A DNA stretch of 64,000 bases from Nocardia flavorosea (lineage in GTDB: Bacteria > Actinomycetota > Actinomycetes > Mycobacteriales > Mycobacteriaceae), in assembly GCF_015477805.1 (NCBI RefSeq), contig NZ_JADLQL010000001.1:1798001-1862000 (forward strand), in the 5' to 3' direction. Position numbers and translations under genes: made by a program. Under the pieces are notes generated by a model that searched no databases, was not told where the DNA came from, and worked only from the letters and a program-made list of their open reading frames with translations. Shown here one piece after another: positions 9,131-17,366 of the stretch; within the stretch, counting starts at the first letter, position 1; every line of letters begins with the position of its first letter.

Positions 9131-9604
9131 ATGTCGAGGGTGTGCGACTCCTCCGACCCCGCCGACGGCGGACCGGCACTCTTCCGCCTGGTCCGCTTCT
9201 GGTCCCGCCGCTGGAGCGGCCGAGTTCTCGATGGACGGGCCACTTCACCCGCCGATACCGGCCGCATCCAGCACATCCAGGTCCTCGAAGCCGTCGCCGC
9301 CGCCCGCCGCCGCCACGCGGAAGCCACCGTCACCGATATCGCGACCCAACTCGGCATAGACCACTCCGGCGCCAGCCGCATGGTCCGCGACGCCACCGCC
9401 GCCGGCTACCTCACCCGCGCCACCTCCTCGCAGGACCGCCGCCGCGTAATCCTCGCACTCACCGAATCCGGCACCCATCTCCTGGACGCGGCGCACGCCT
9501 GGCAACGCGATTGCTTCGACCACCTCACCGCCACCTGGCCCGCCGACGACCGGCACCGATTCGCCACTTACCTCCAACGCCTCGCCGACGAAACGGCCAT
9601 CTGA
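9131..9604 (+). CDS. MarR family regulator
   Basis: 157 residues with a winged-helix core: VTDIATQLGIDHSGASRMVR is the recognition region, followed by a wing with SSQDRRRVILALTESG, the DxRxRxxxLT-like MarR signature. I chose the ATG at 9131 because upstream in-frame codons would run through the operator block and the VOC coding region. Probably represses itself and the divergent VOC gene. Confidence 0.86.
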   Translation: MSRVCDSSDPADGGPALFRLVRFWSRRWSGRVLDGRATSPADTGRIQHIQVLEAVAAARRRHAEATVTDIATQLGIDHSGASRMVRDATAAGYLTRATSSQDRRRVILALTESGTHLLDAAHAWQRDCFDHLTATWPADDRHRFATYLQRLADETAI

Positions 9605-9677
9605 CCCGAGCCCGGCCCGAATCGAGGACATCGGACCGTCCGCTCCGGGGCTGAACCACACCCACTTCCCGATCATC

Positions 9678-9710
9678 TTGAACGATGGTACAACTAGTAC
9701 GTTCGTTCAA
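9678..9710. promoter_or_regulatory. candidate operator upstream of MFS gene
   Basis: TTGAACGA (9678-9685) and TCGTTCAA (9703-9710) are exact reverse complements with a 17-base spacer. The element ends 17 bases before the MFS start at 9728. The TetR gene directly downstream of the MFS gene is the likely ligand-responsive repressor (inference from operon context). Confidence 0.6.
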
Positions 9711-9727
9711 CTAGATCGGAGTTCGCG

Positions 9728-11275
9728 ATGGACACACGCCCGGCGCCCGTCCCCAGGTGGCGGCAGTGGGCCGGTCTGGCGGTGCTGATGTTGCCGACAG
9801 TGCTGCTGGGTCTCGATGTCACGGCGCTCTACCTCGTCGTCCCGAATCTGGCCGCGGACCTGCAACCGACCGCCACCGAGACGTTGTGGATCATGGACGC
9901 GTACGGATTCCTCATCGCCGGCTTCCTGATCACGATGGGGTCGCTGGGCGACCGGATCGGGCGCCGGCGCCTGCTGATGATCGGTATGGCCGCATTCGGC
10001 GCGGTCTCGGTCTTCGCGGCCTTCGCTACAAGTGCGCCCTGGCTCATTGCCGCGCGGGCGCTGCTGGGCGTAGCCGGGGCGACGCTGATGCCCTCCACGT
10101 TGTCCCTGATCAGCAATATGTTCGCCGACGCCCGGCAGCGGGCGGCGGCGATCGGCCTATGGGCAACGATGTTCGCCCTGGGAATGGCGGCCGGACCGAT
10201 TGCGGGCGGTATCCTCATCGCCCATTTCTGGTGGGGTGCAGTGTTTCTGATCGCGGTGCCTGTCAGCGCGGTGACGCTGGTGACGGCGCCGGCGCTACTG
10301 CCGGAATTCCGTAGCGGAACCACCCGGCTCGATCTGTGGAGCGTCGCGTTATCGCTGGCAACGTTGCTTCCAGCCATCTTTGCGATCAAGCATGCCGCCG
10401 CGCACGGTATCGATGCCCAGGCTCTGGCCGCCGCCGCGCTGGGTGGTGCCGCGGCCGTTGCCTTCGTTCGCCGTCAACTGCGCCTCCGCGAGCCGCTGCT
10501 CGACATCGAGCTCTTCACCCACCGGACCTTTGCCGCCGCCCTGTCGGTCCTGCTGATCGGCTTGGCCGGATTCGGCGGGGTGATGTACCTGGTCACCCAG
10601 TACCTGCAGTTCGTCGACGGGCTCTCGCCGCTGGTAGCCGGATTGTGGATGGGCCCGCCTGCTCTGGCGATGCTGATCGGCGGGATCGGTGCGCCGGTGC
10701 TCGCCGGCCGCGTCCCGCCGGGGATCGTCATGGCAGGCACGCTGGCACTGTCGTTGATCGGATACGTCTTGATTGCCGTTGCGGGAACGGACAGCAAGCC
10801 CACGGCTGTGGCCGGCTTCGGATTCGTTTATCTGGGACTGGGTGTCATCGCCGCTCTCGGCACCGAAATCGTCGTGAGCGCGGCACCCGCGGAAAGGTCC
10901 GGTTCGGCGGCCGCATTGTCGGAGACGGTGCAGGAACTGGGGATCGCGGCCGGGGTCGCGCTGCTGGGAAGCCTCACCACGGCCGTCTACCGGATCATGG
11001 TGGAAGCCCCGCCCGGCGCACCCCGCTCGGTGGCCGAGTCCTACGACGACAGCCTCGCCGGCGCTATATCTGTGACCGAACAGCTACCGGCGGACACTCT
11101 TCGACCTGCCCGGGAGGCGTTCACCAACGGCCTCAATATCGCCGCGATCGCGGCAGGTACCGCCGTCGCCGCTGCCGCCGTGGTCTGTTTCCGGATGCTG
11201 CGCCGACTCCACCCGATCGGCTCCACGGGCCGTCCTGTGGAACCGATAGCCTCGTCCCACGGCGACGGACGGTGA
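9728..11275 (+). CDS. MFS drug exporter, DHA2 (14-TMS) type
   Basis: 515-residue integral membrane proton antiporter. It shows the DHA2 first-helix pattern (LGLDVTALYLVVPNLAADL), loop 2-3 motif GSLGDRIGRRRLLMIG and about 14 hydrophobic segments, ending in a cytoplasmic tail. Such proteins export cationic drugs or dyes. It is followed after 10 bases by a TetR gene and preceded by an inverted repeat, the usual layout of a substrate-inducible efflux pump with its own repressor. Substrate unknown. Confidence 0.9.
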   Translation: MDTRPAPVPRWRQWAGLAVLMLPTVLLGLDVTALYLVVPNLAADLQPTATETLWIMDAYGFLIAGFLITMGSLGDRIGRRRLLMIGMAAFGAVSVFAAFATSAPWLIAARALLGVAGATLMPSTLSLISNMFADARQRAAAIGLWATMFALGMAAGPIAGGILIAHFWWGAVFLIAVPVSAVTLVTAPALLPEFRSGTTRLDLWSVALSLATLLPAIFAIKHAAAHGIDAQALAAAALGGAAAVAFVRRQLRLREPLLDIELFTHRTFAAALSVLLIGLAGFGGVMYLVTQYLQFVDGLSPLVAGLWMGPPALAMLIGGIGAPVLAGRVPPGIVMAGTLALSLIGYVLIAVAGTDSKPTAVAGFGFVYLGLGVIAALGTEIVVSAAPAERSGSAAALSETVQELGIAAGVALLGSLTTAVYRIMVEAPPGAPRSVAESYDDSLAGAISVTEQLPADTLRPAREAFTNGLNIAAIAAGTAVAAAAVVCFRMLRRLHPIGSTGRPVEPIASSHGDGR

Positions 11276-11285
11276 GAGGACCACG

Positions 11286-11846
11286 ATGACCGAACAGGAC
11301 ACTGTCGACGGCCGCAAAATGCGCGGCCGGCAGCGCCGAGCTCAGATCATCGAGGCAACGCTCACGATCGTGCACCGCGACGGCGCCGCCGGCGTGACCC
11401 ACCGAACCGTCGCCAAGGAAGCCGGTATCACCACCAGCCTCACTCTCTACTACTTCGCCACCCTGGACGACCTTCTGGTCGCCGCCCTGACCAGCATCAC
11501 CGACGCCTACACACAGCGCATCCGCGAACTCGTCGGCACCGCCGACGACCCGTTGGACGGGCTCGCCCGGCTGATCGCCGACTCCGCAGGTCCAGGCCGG
11601 GAGCGCGCGCTCGCCGAACGGGAACTGTCCACCCTGGCGGCTCGCCGGCCCGCACTGCGCCCGGCGGCGTGGAGTTGGCGCGACAGCGTCGCGGAACTTG
11701 CCCGGACACGATCCGACGACCCCGATGTCGTCGAGGCTTTCGTCGCGCTCTGCGACGGATTGTGCGCGGCGATCCTGCTCGGTGACCAGGGCGCCGACCC
11801 TGAACATATCCGCGGACTCCTCGACGACGCGCTGCGGCGCCCATAA
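11286..11846 (+). CDS. TetR family regulator of the efflux pump
   Basis: 186 residues. N-terminal HTH: AQIIEATLTIVHRDGAAGVT then RTVAKEAGITTSLTLYYFAT. Co-transcribed with the MFS gene (10-base gap). The ligand-binding domain cannot be assigned. Likely binds the 9678-9710 repeat. Confidence 0.88.
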   Translation: MTEQDTVDGRKMRGRQRRAQIIEATLTIVHRDGAAGVTHRTVAKEAGITTSLTLYYFATLDDLLVAALTSITDAYTQRIRELVGTADDPLDGLARLIADSAGPGRERALAERELSTLAARRPALRPAAWSWRDSVAELARTRSDDPDVVEAFVALCDGLCAAILLGDQGADPEHIRGLLDDALRRP

Positions 11847-12013
11847 GCCCCTGGAATGCCTGCGCCGACTGCTCCACCCGCAGGGGCGGCGATGTCGATT
11901 ACCATCGCGCGCCGGTGCCCGCCCGCAGAGCATTTGCGGGGTAGCGCATACGCGACCATGAATCGGTCCCGTTCACCACCGACTTCGCGCGGCCGCCACC
12001 GTGTAATCGAGGC

Positions 12014-12892
12014 ATGACTACAGCATTGACCGATCGGGAGCCGTTCGCGCGCAGCACCGCAAGGCGTCGGAAAGGCATCCTCTGGTTCGTGCTGCTCGCG
12101 TTCGCGGGCGCATGGATCCCGTGGGGTATCGCCGGAGCGGCCGGGTACACCCTCGACAATCCGGTCGTCCAATTGCTGACCGGCGCTTTCACCCCTGCGC
12201 TCGCGGCGATCATCACCCGCCGGTGGATAACCCGGGAAGGTTTCGCCGATTCCGGCCTTCGGCTGCACCTCCGCACGCAGTGGCGGTCGTATCTGACCGC
12301 AGCTGTGCTACCCATCGGCATTCTCGCCGTCGCGCTCACAATTGCGGTGCTGCTGGGAATGTGGCGTCCCGCGCTGCACGATTTCGGTTCCGGCACCTTG
12401 CTGTTCCTGGTACTCGCCCCGCTCATCCCGATAGTGGCGGCCCCGATTTTCTTCGGCGAGGAGTTCGGCTGGACCACCTATCTCCGCGACCGTCTCCTCC
12501 CCGGCCGCCCCGTGGCCACCACCTTCGCGACCGGCGTGATCTGGGGTGTGTGGCATTGGCCGCTGCCGTGGGTGGGTTACCTGGGTTCGGGCGGTTCGGC
12601 CGCGGATGCGTTCATCGCCATGCTGTTGTGGCTGCCGCTGTCGATCGAATTGGAGTTCCTGATCGGCTGGTTGTGGACGCGCAGTGGGTCGGTGTGGCCG
12701 CCCGCGCTGCTCCACGGCGGCAGTAATCTCGTAGTCGCGCTGGGACTCGAACTGTTCGTCGGTAATGCAGGACCCTCCGGCGCTTCCATTACCCTGCTGA
12801 TGTGCGCAGCGTATTTGCCGGTAGTCGCGTGGATCGTCGTGACGACGAGACTCGGCGGTCCGCGCAGGGCACACCCGAAGACCGGACGGTGA
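12014..12892 (+). CDS. CPBP (Abi/CAAX-like) intramembrane protease family protein
   Basis: 292 residues with about eight membrane helices. The family's catalytic motifs are present: the double-Glu motif EEFGWTTYLRDRL (about residue 157) and a downstream WGVWHWPLP with the conserved His. Members cleave prenylated or other membrane proteins or act in bacteriocin self-protection. The stop overlaps the start of the histidine kinase gene (GTGA at 12889-12892), suggesting it belongs functionally with the two-component system, for example in envelope-stress signalling. Substrate unknown. Confidence 0.87.
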   Translation: MTTALTDREPFARSTARRRKGILWFVLLAFAGAWIPWGIAGAAGYTLDNPVVQLLTGAFTPALAAIITRRWITREGFADSGLRLHLRTQWRSYLTAAVLPIGILAVALTIAVLLGMWRPALHDFGSGTLLFLVLAPLIPIVAAPIFFGEEFGWTTYLRDRLLPGRPVATTFATGVIWGVWHWPLPWVGYLGSGGSAADAFIAMLLWLPLSIELEFLIGWLWTRSGSVWPPALLHGGSNLVVALGLELFVGNAGPSGASITLLMCAAYLPVVAWIVVTTRLGGPRRAHPKTGR

Positions 12893-14082
12893 CGGCGATG
12901 GGATCCGCACTCCGCACCGGCCCGCGCTTTCTGGTCTCCCGGTGGCCGTGGCGGGCACTGCTCGCGGTGGTGTGCGGCGGTGTCCTGTCGGCATTGACCG
13001 TGCTCGGTTCCGTACCGGTCGTACTGCTCGGCCTCACCCGTTCGCTGCGGGCCGCCCTGTGGGAGCCGATGCTGCGACTGCACTGCACTCGGCTCCGGTT
13101 GATCGACCCCGATACGGCCGCCCGCGCCGATAGCCGCGTGCGGGAGGCGAGCGCCGCGCACCGGTTGCCCACATTCCGGCACGTCACCTATATCGTCACC
13201 ACCGCAGTGTGTGGTGCCGTGGTGTTCTGCCTGGCAGCGCTCGGGTTTGCCGTCGCCGCGGTCCTGCTCGCCGCGCCGGTCATCGTCCGGGACGACTATT
13301 TCGACCTCGGGCCCTGGGTGATCGACGAGAAGTCGCAGGCCTGGACCGCCGCGGGCGCGGGACTGCTCGCCCTTCTCTTACTGCTGGTACTGCTCGGCGC
13401 CTGGTCGGCACTCGAGGCGCTGTTCGCCCGCAGCCTGCTGACCCCCGACTCCGACCGCTGGCGCCACGAGGCCGTCCGGATCGAGAGCTCCCGTTCGGCC
13501 CTGCTGGAAGCGGAGGGTTTCGAGCGCGAACTCCTCGAATCCGAACTGCACGATCGCGTCCAGCACCGCCTCGTCGCACTGTCGATGAACCTGGGCCTGA
13601 CCGAAGCGCAGGACGCGCACGGCCCCGCCGGCCGTCTCGCGGCCGACGCCCACCGGCAGGTCGACGAAACCTTGAGCGAACTACGGGCCGTCCTGCGCGG
13701 TTTCTCCCCCCGGGTGCTGTCCGAACGCGGACTCGAACCGGCTCTCACCGACCTCGCCGCCGACCTGCCGCTGGATATCGATATCGACCTCGACACCGAC
13801 CGCCTGCCACCCGCCGTCGAGCACATGTCCTATGTCCTGGTCGCCGAATGCCTCACCAATGTCGCCCGGCACACCGCGGCCGCCCGGGTCGATGTGCGCG
13901 GCACCCGCACCGCTTCGCGGTGGATACTGAACGTCACCGACGACGGCCCGGGCGGTGCGCATATCGTCGACGGCCACGGCCTCGACCGCCTGCAACGCCG
14001 GCTCGCAGCCCTCGACGGACGGCTCACGGTGACCAGCCCGCCCGGCGGCCCGACAACCATCCGGATGGAGTGCGCAGTGTGA
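12889..14082 (+). CDS. sensor histidine kinase (NarL/DesK type)
   Basis: About 397 residues. There are two pairs of N-terminal membrane helices separated by a loop, then the HisKA_3 dimerisation helix with phospho-acceptor His in ESELHDRVQHRLVALSMNLG, and an HATPase_c domain (LVAECLTNVARH N-box, DDGPGGAH G1 box). The GTG at 12889 makes a 4-bp overlap with the CPBP stop; an ATG at 12898 is the alternative. The stop overlaps the response regulator start (GTGA, 14079-14082). Partner of that regulator. Confidence 0.9.
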   Translation: MTAMGSALRTGPRFLVSRWPWRALLAVVCGGVLSALTVLGSVPVVLLGLTRSLRAALWEPMLRLHCTRLRLIDPDTAARADSRVREASAAHRLPTFRHVTYIVTTAVCGAVVFCLAALGFAVAAVLLAAPVIVRDDYFDLGPWVIDEKSQAWTAAGAGLLALLLLLVLLGAWSALEALFARSLLTPDSDRWRHEAVRIESSRSALLEAEGFERELLESELHDRVQHRLVALSMNLGLTEAQDAHGPAGRLAADAHRQVDETLSELRAVLRGFSPRVLSERGLEPALTDLAADLPLDIDIDLDTDRLPPAVEHMSYVLVAECLTNVARHTAAARVDVRGTRTASRWILNVTDDGPGGAHIVDGHGLDRLQRRLAALDGRLTVTSPPGGPTTIRMECAV

Positions 14083-14759
14083 CACCCCCACCCACCCGAC
14101 TACGGATCGTGCTGGCCGAAGACAGTCCCCTACTACGGGCCGGGCTGGAGAGCGTGCTCACCTCGGCCGGCCACGAGGTGAGCGCGGCGGTCGGCGACGC
14201 CCCCGGACTGATCCACGCCTACGCGGCCCACAAGCCGGACCTGGTGATCACCGACGTCCGGATGCCACCCAACGGCACCGACGACGGCCTCCGCGCCGCC
14301 GCCGACCTACGCCGCCGCGACCCCCACCTACCGATAGTCGTACTGTCACAGTACGTTTCGGTCGCCTACCTGGACGACCTCCTCGGCGACGACTCGACCG
14401 CCGGTGTGGGCTACCTCCTGAAGGAACGAGTAGGGCACGTCCGGCAGTTCCTCGACACCGTGGCCCGGGTCGCCACCGGGGAGACGATCGTCGACCCCGA
14501 GGTAGTCCGAGCTCTCGTCAAATCCGGTCGCCACCGCACCCCCCTGGCCGGTCTCACCGCCCGGGAGCGTGAAGTTCTCGCGCTGGTGGCGGAGGGGCGC
14601 ACGAACGCCGGAATCGCCGAGGCCCTCACCGTCTCGGAAGCCGCCGTCCGCAAACACATCGGTGCCATCTTCGCCAAACTCCCCCTCCACGACGGCGACC
14701 GCCGAGTCCAAGCAACCCTCATCTACCTACGCTCACTCGCCCAACCCCCGACCCACTGA
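14079..14759 (+). CDS. LuxR/NarL-type response regulator
   Basis: 226 residues. The receiver domain has the acidic pocket LAEDSP, phosphorylation Asp in DLVITDVRMPP and a Lys in YLLKERVG. The C-terminal GerE HTH is LTAREREVLALVAEG then AVRKHIGAIFAKL. The GTG start at 14079 is set by overlap with the kinase stop. Last gene of a CPBP-kinase-regulator operon. Confidence 0.93.
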   Translation: MTPPPTRLRIVLAEDSPLLRAGLESVLTSAGHEVSAAVGDAPGLIHAYAAHKPDLVITDVRMPPNGTDDGLRAAADLRRRDPHLPIVVLSQYVSVAYLDDLLGDDSTAGVGYLLKERVGHVRQFLDTVARVATGETIVDPEVVRALVKSGRHRTPLAGLTAREREVLALVAEGRTNAGIAEALTVSEAAVRKHIGAIFAKLPLHDGDRRVQATLIYLRSLAQPPTH

Positions 14760-14825
14760 CCCATGTAAATGCGAGATCCGGCATCGGGCAAAGATTTGCC
14801 CCGGGACTCGTTATGACAATTAGGT

Positions 14826-14839
14826 TATAATAGGTGCGG
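14826..14839 (+). promoter_or_regulatory. candidate -10 element giving a leaderless toxin transcript
   Basis: A consensus TATAAT at 14826-14831 sits in an AT-rich patch only 7 bases before the GTG start of the RelE/HigB-like gene (14839). Transcription would start at or next to the GTG, i.e. leaderless translation, common in actinobacteria. No good -35 is visible. Confidence 0.5.
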
Positions 14840-15204
14840 TGAGCTGGGAGATCAGTCTTCATCCGGAGGTGGAAGCGTGGTATCTGGCCATATGCGTGAG
14901 CGACCCCGACACCAGCGATCTGATCGCTGATGCACTCGACCAACTCGAGCACGAGGGGCCGGCGGCGGGTAGACCACTGGTGGACAGGATCAAGAGCAGT
15001 TCCTACCACAATATGAAAGAGTTGCGACCTCCGTCGACAGGCTCGACGGAGGTCCGGATGCTGTTCGCGTTCGACCCATTGCGTGAGGCAATAGTTCTCG
15101 TCGCCGGGGACAAATCCAGACAATGGCAACAGTGGTACCGAGAAGCTGTCCCACTCGCCGATAAGCGCTTCGCTGAACACCTGGCAGCGTTGAAGGAGAA
15201 ATAA
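14839..15204 (+). CDS. RelE/HigB-like (Gp49-type) toxin
   Basis: 121 residues resembling phage-derived Gp49/HigB ribosome-dependent mRNA interferases. It has the core YHNMKELRPPSTGSTEVRMLFAFDP and a basic, aromatic C-terminal part (KSRQWQQWYREAVPLADKRF) typical of the family. The toxin gene comes first, as in higBA modules, and its stop overlaps the antitoxin start by one base (TAATG at 15202). Activity not shown. Confidence 0.82.
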   Translation: MSWEISLHPEVEAWYLAICVSDPDTSDLIADALDQLEHEGPAAGRPLVDRIKSSSYHNMKELRPPSTGSTEVRMLFAFDPLREAIVLVAGDKSRQWQQWYREAVPLADKRFAEHLAALKEK

Positions 15205-15539
15205 TGACCGAGCCGAAGTACTCGAAATGGAGCGACGTAAAAAAGGCTGCCCGCGCCGTAGACCCTCGGACCGACGAGGAGCGCGCCGCCGGCGCCGACC
15301 GTGCGAAGACTCGCCGTGAAGCATACGTGCGGGGCCACCAGCTTGCTGAGATGCGACAAGCGGCGGGTCTCTCGCAAACGGAACTCGCGGATATACTCAG
15401 CGTTTCCCAGGCACGAATCTCCAAGATCGAAAGCGGTGAAATCTCCGGTATCGACACGATTCGGGCATATGTCGCAGCCCTGGGCGGATCCGTCGACATC
15501 GTTGCCAGTCTGGGTGACCGCACCTGGCGGGTGGCCTGA
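15204..15539 (+). CDS. XRE-type antitoxin (HigA-like)
   Basis: 111 residues with a C-terminal HTH_3 domain (EMRQAAGLSQTELADILSVS then QARISKIESGEISGIDTIRA). The acidic and basic N-terminal half probably binds the toxin. Co-translated with the upstream toxin; expected to neutralise it and repress the pair. Confidence 0.84.
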   Translation: MTEPKYSKWSDVKKAARAVDPRTDEERAAGADRAKTRREAYVRGHQLAEMRQAAGLSQTELADILSVSQARISKIESGEISGIDTIRAYVAALGGSVDIVASLGDRTWRVA

Positions 15540-15825
15540 GCGCACCGGTTCGCGATCTGCTGCCACCGGCCGCACCGCGTCACCGGTGATGGTCTCGCGT
15601 CGATCAACTGGTCGCGCTGGTACGTACGGCGGTAACCATGGCACCGGCCTCCCGCCAGGTGACCATGGCACCGGCCTCCCGCCGGCGGTCTCGACCTCTA
15701 TCTCGCCGCCACGGTCGACCGGATGCGCTCGGTCAACATGTCCCATATCCTGCTGCTGCGACTGGTTTCTCGATTCCGTTGGCCAGCGGGACGGCAGTCG
15801 GCCGGGTTCCCGGGAAAGGCAAGAC
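15540..15825. other. non-coding stretch with a short tandem duplication
   Basis: No supported gene. ACCATGGCACCGGCCTCCC (start of a 22-base unit) occurs at 15635-15656 and again at 15662-15683, a 27-base period. The region separates the antitoxin gene from a decayed immunity-like gene. Confidence 0.5.
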
Positions 15826-16247
15826 GTGCGGGAAATCAAGTGTCACAGCGTCGATCAGCACGCGGTGCGCGATCTCGACGGTCTCCACATAACAGTGTTC
15901 CAGCAGTGGTACCGCGTCAGGTCCGAGGGCTTGTCGCCGGCGATACTGCACCCACCACCCACGAACGCTCGGTGGCAGCCCGGTTGCTGGACACCTTCGA
16001 TGATCTGTCTCCGGAAGCACAGCTGCTGCGCACCCTGCTCGATGATAATCAGCCCGCGTTCGAACAGGCCCTGATCGATCGTCTCGAGCGATACCGGGCC
16101 GAGTCCGAATCCGACGGCCGCCCGCGCAGCCTGCTGCCGATCGGCACGATCGCTGTCGCCGCACTGGCCGTTCGAGTGCACGGATGGCTTTTGGGCGTCA
16201 GCTCCGGCTACCTGCCGGAAGGCATGCTGCGAAACCCCGACAGCTAG
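15826..16247 (+). pseudogene. decayed Imm49-like immunity gene
   Basis: Two protein-like pieces lie in different frames. One begins at a GTG at 15826 after a purine-rich site (VREIKCHSVDQHAVRDLDG then FQQWYRVRSEGLSPAIL). The second, two frames over, runs from about 15970 to the stop at 16245-16247 (ARLLDTFDDLSPEAQLLRTL and GYLPEGMLR near the end). The second piece resembles, from memory, the C-terminal half of Imm49-family immunity proteins, and the first their N-terminus, so a frameshift plus internal deletion is likely. Identification is tentative. Confidence 0.4.
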
Positions 16248-16325
16248 CTGCCTGCGGTGCGGATCGCACCCCCGACGCGACGACGTCGAGCAGTTCCGAG
16301 TGCGGAGTGGACGCGCCCAGTGTGC

Positions 16326-17285
16326 ATGGCCGACGATAGCGGCATGCTGCTCACGCGCGAGGCCGATGTGTTCGAAGGCTCCAGGGCCCGTCTGGAGGCA
16401 ATCGCCTATCGCCTGCTGGGCTCGGCCAGTGATGCCGAGGACGCGGTGCAGGAGACGTACCTGCGCTGGCAGGCCGCCGACCGCGAGTACGTGGAGACGC
16501 CCGAAGCGTGGCTGACCAAGGTGCTCACCAATCTCTGCCTCAACCAGCTCACCTCGGCCCGCGCCCGCCGGGAGACCTATGTGGGGCAATGGCTACCGGA
16601 GCCGGTGCTGGCCGGGGGCTCGATGCTGGGCCCGGCCGACACCGTGGAGCAGCGGGAATCGGTGTCGATCGCCATGCTCACACTCATGGAACGGCTCACC
16701 GCGAAGGAGCGCGTGGTGTACGTGTTGCGCGAGGCGTTCGGTTACCCGCACCGCGAGATCGCCGACCTGCTCGACATCACCGAAGCCAACTGCCAGCAGG
16801 TCGGCCGCCGCGCCAAACAGCATCTCTCGATGGAGCGGGCGAGCATCGAGGTCGATGCGGCCGCAGCTCGACGGATTGTGGCGGAATTCCTGGCCGCAGC
16901 GGTCAGTGGACAGACCGAGACGCTGGTAGCACTGCTTACCGACGACGCCTCCATCGTCGGCGACGGCGGCGGATTCATCGCGACGCTGAGCCGGCCGCTT
17001 CTCGGCGCGGAGCGCATCGCGCGGTTCGTGCGTCTCGCGATCAAGCCTTCGAACGGCACGTGGGAAAAGCTCGGCGGCAAGCCGGAGATGTTCGCGGCCG
17101 TCACCAATGGCATGCCCGCGCTGGTACTGGTGTCCGGGGATCGGGTCGTCGGAATCGTGGTCCTGCAGATCACCGTCGACGGTATCGCCGCCGTGTACGC
17201 CCACGTCAACCCCGACAAGCTGGCATATGCCAACCGGCAGTGGGCCTCTTTCGCGCCGGGAGCACCGCTACCCGAGCTGTGGTGA
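16326..17285 (+). CDS. sigJ: ECF41-type RNA polymerase sigma factor
   Basis: 319 residues. Region 2 (RLEAIAYRLLGSASDAEDAV) and region 4 (AKERVVYVLREAFGYPHREI then IADLLDITEANCQQVGRRAK) form the ECF core. The C-terminal extension is a SnoaL/NTF2-like domain ending with the family signature NPDKLAYANRQW, which in ECF41 factors regulates the sigma directly in place of an anti-sigma factor. The ATG at 16326 places the conserved EADVFEGSRARLEAIAYRLL close to the N-terminus; the longer GTG version is less likely. The FAD oxidoreductase gene 82 bases downstream is the expected target. Confidence 0.9.
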   Translation: MADDSGMLLTREADVFEGSRARLEAIAYRLLGSASDAEDAVQETYLRWQAADREYVETPEAWLTKVLTNLCLNQLTSARARRETYVGQWLPEPVLAGGSMLGPADTVEQRESVSIAMLTLMERLTAKERVVYVLREAFGYPHREIADLLDITEANCQQVGRRAKQHLSMERASIEVDAAAARRIVAEFLAAAVSGQTETLVALLTDDASIVGDGGGFIATLSRPLLGAERIARFVRLAIKPSNGTWEKLGGKPEMFAAVTNGMPALVLVSGDRVVGIVVLQITVDGIAAVYAHVNPDKLAYANRQWASFAPGAPLPELW

Positions 17286-17366
17286 CTCACATCACAGCCG
17301 GCAGCTGTCAGCATTCGTGACCCTGTCCGGTTCAGGTATCGAACCCACCGAGACAGGAGCAAAACC

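Noticed and set aside
15635..15683. CRISPR or direct-repeat array
   Set aside because: Only two copies with a 5-base spacer; a simple tandem duplication.
17286..17366. ECF41-type promoter before the oxidoreductase
   Set aside because: TGTCAGC is present but no CGTC follows at the expected spacing, so the consensus is not met.
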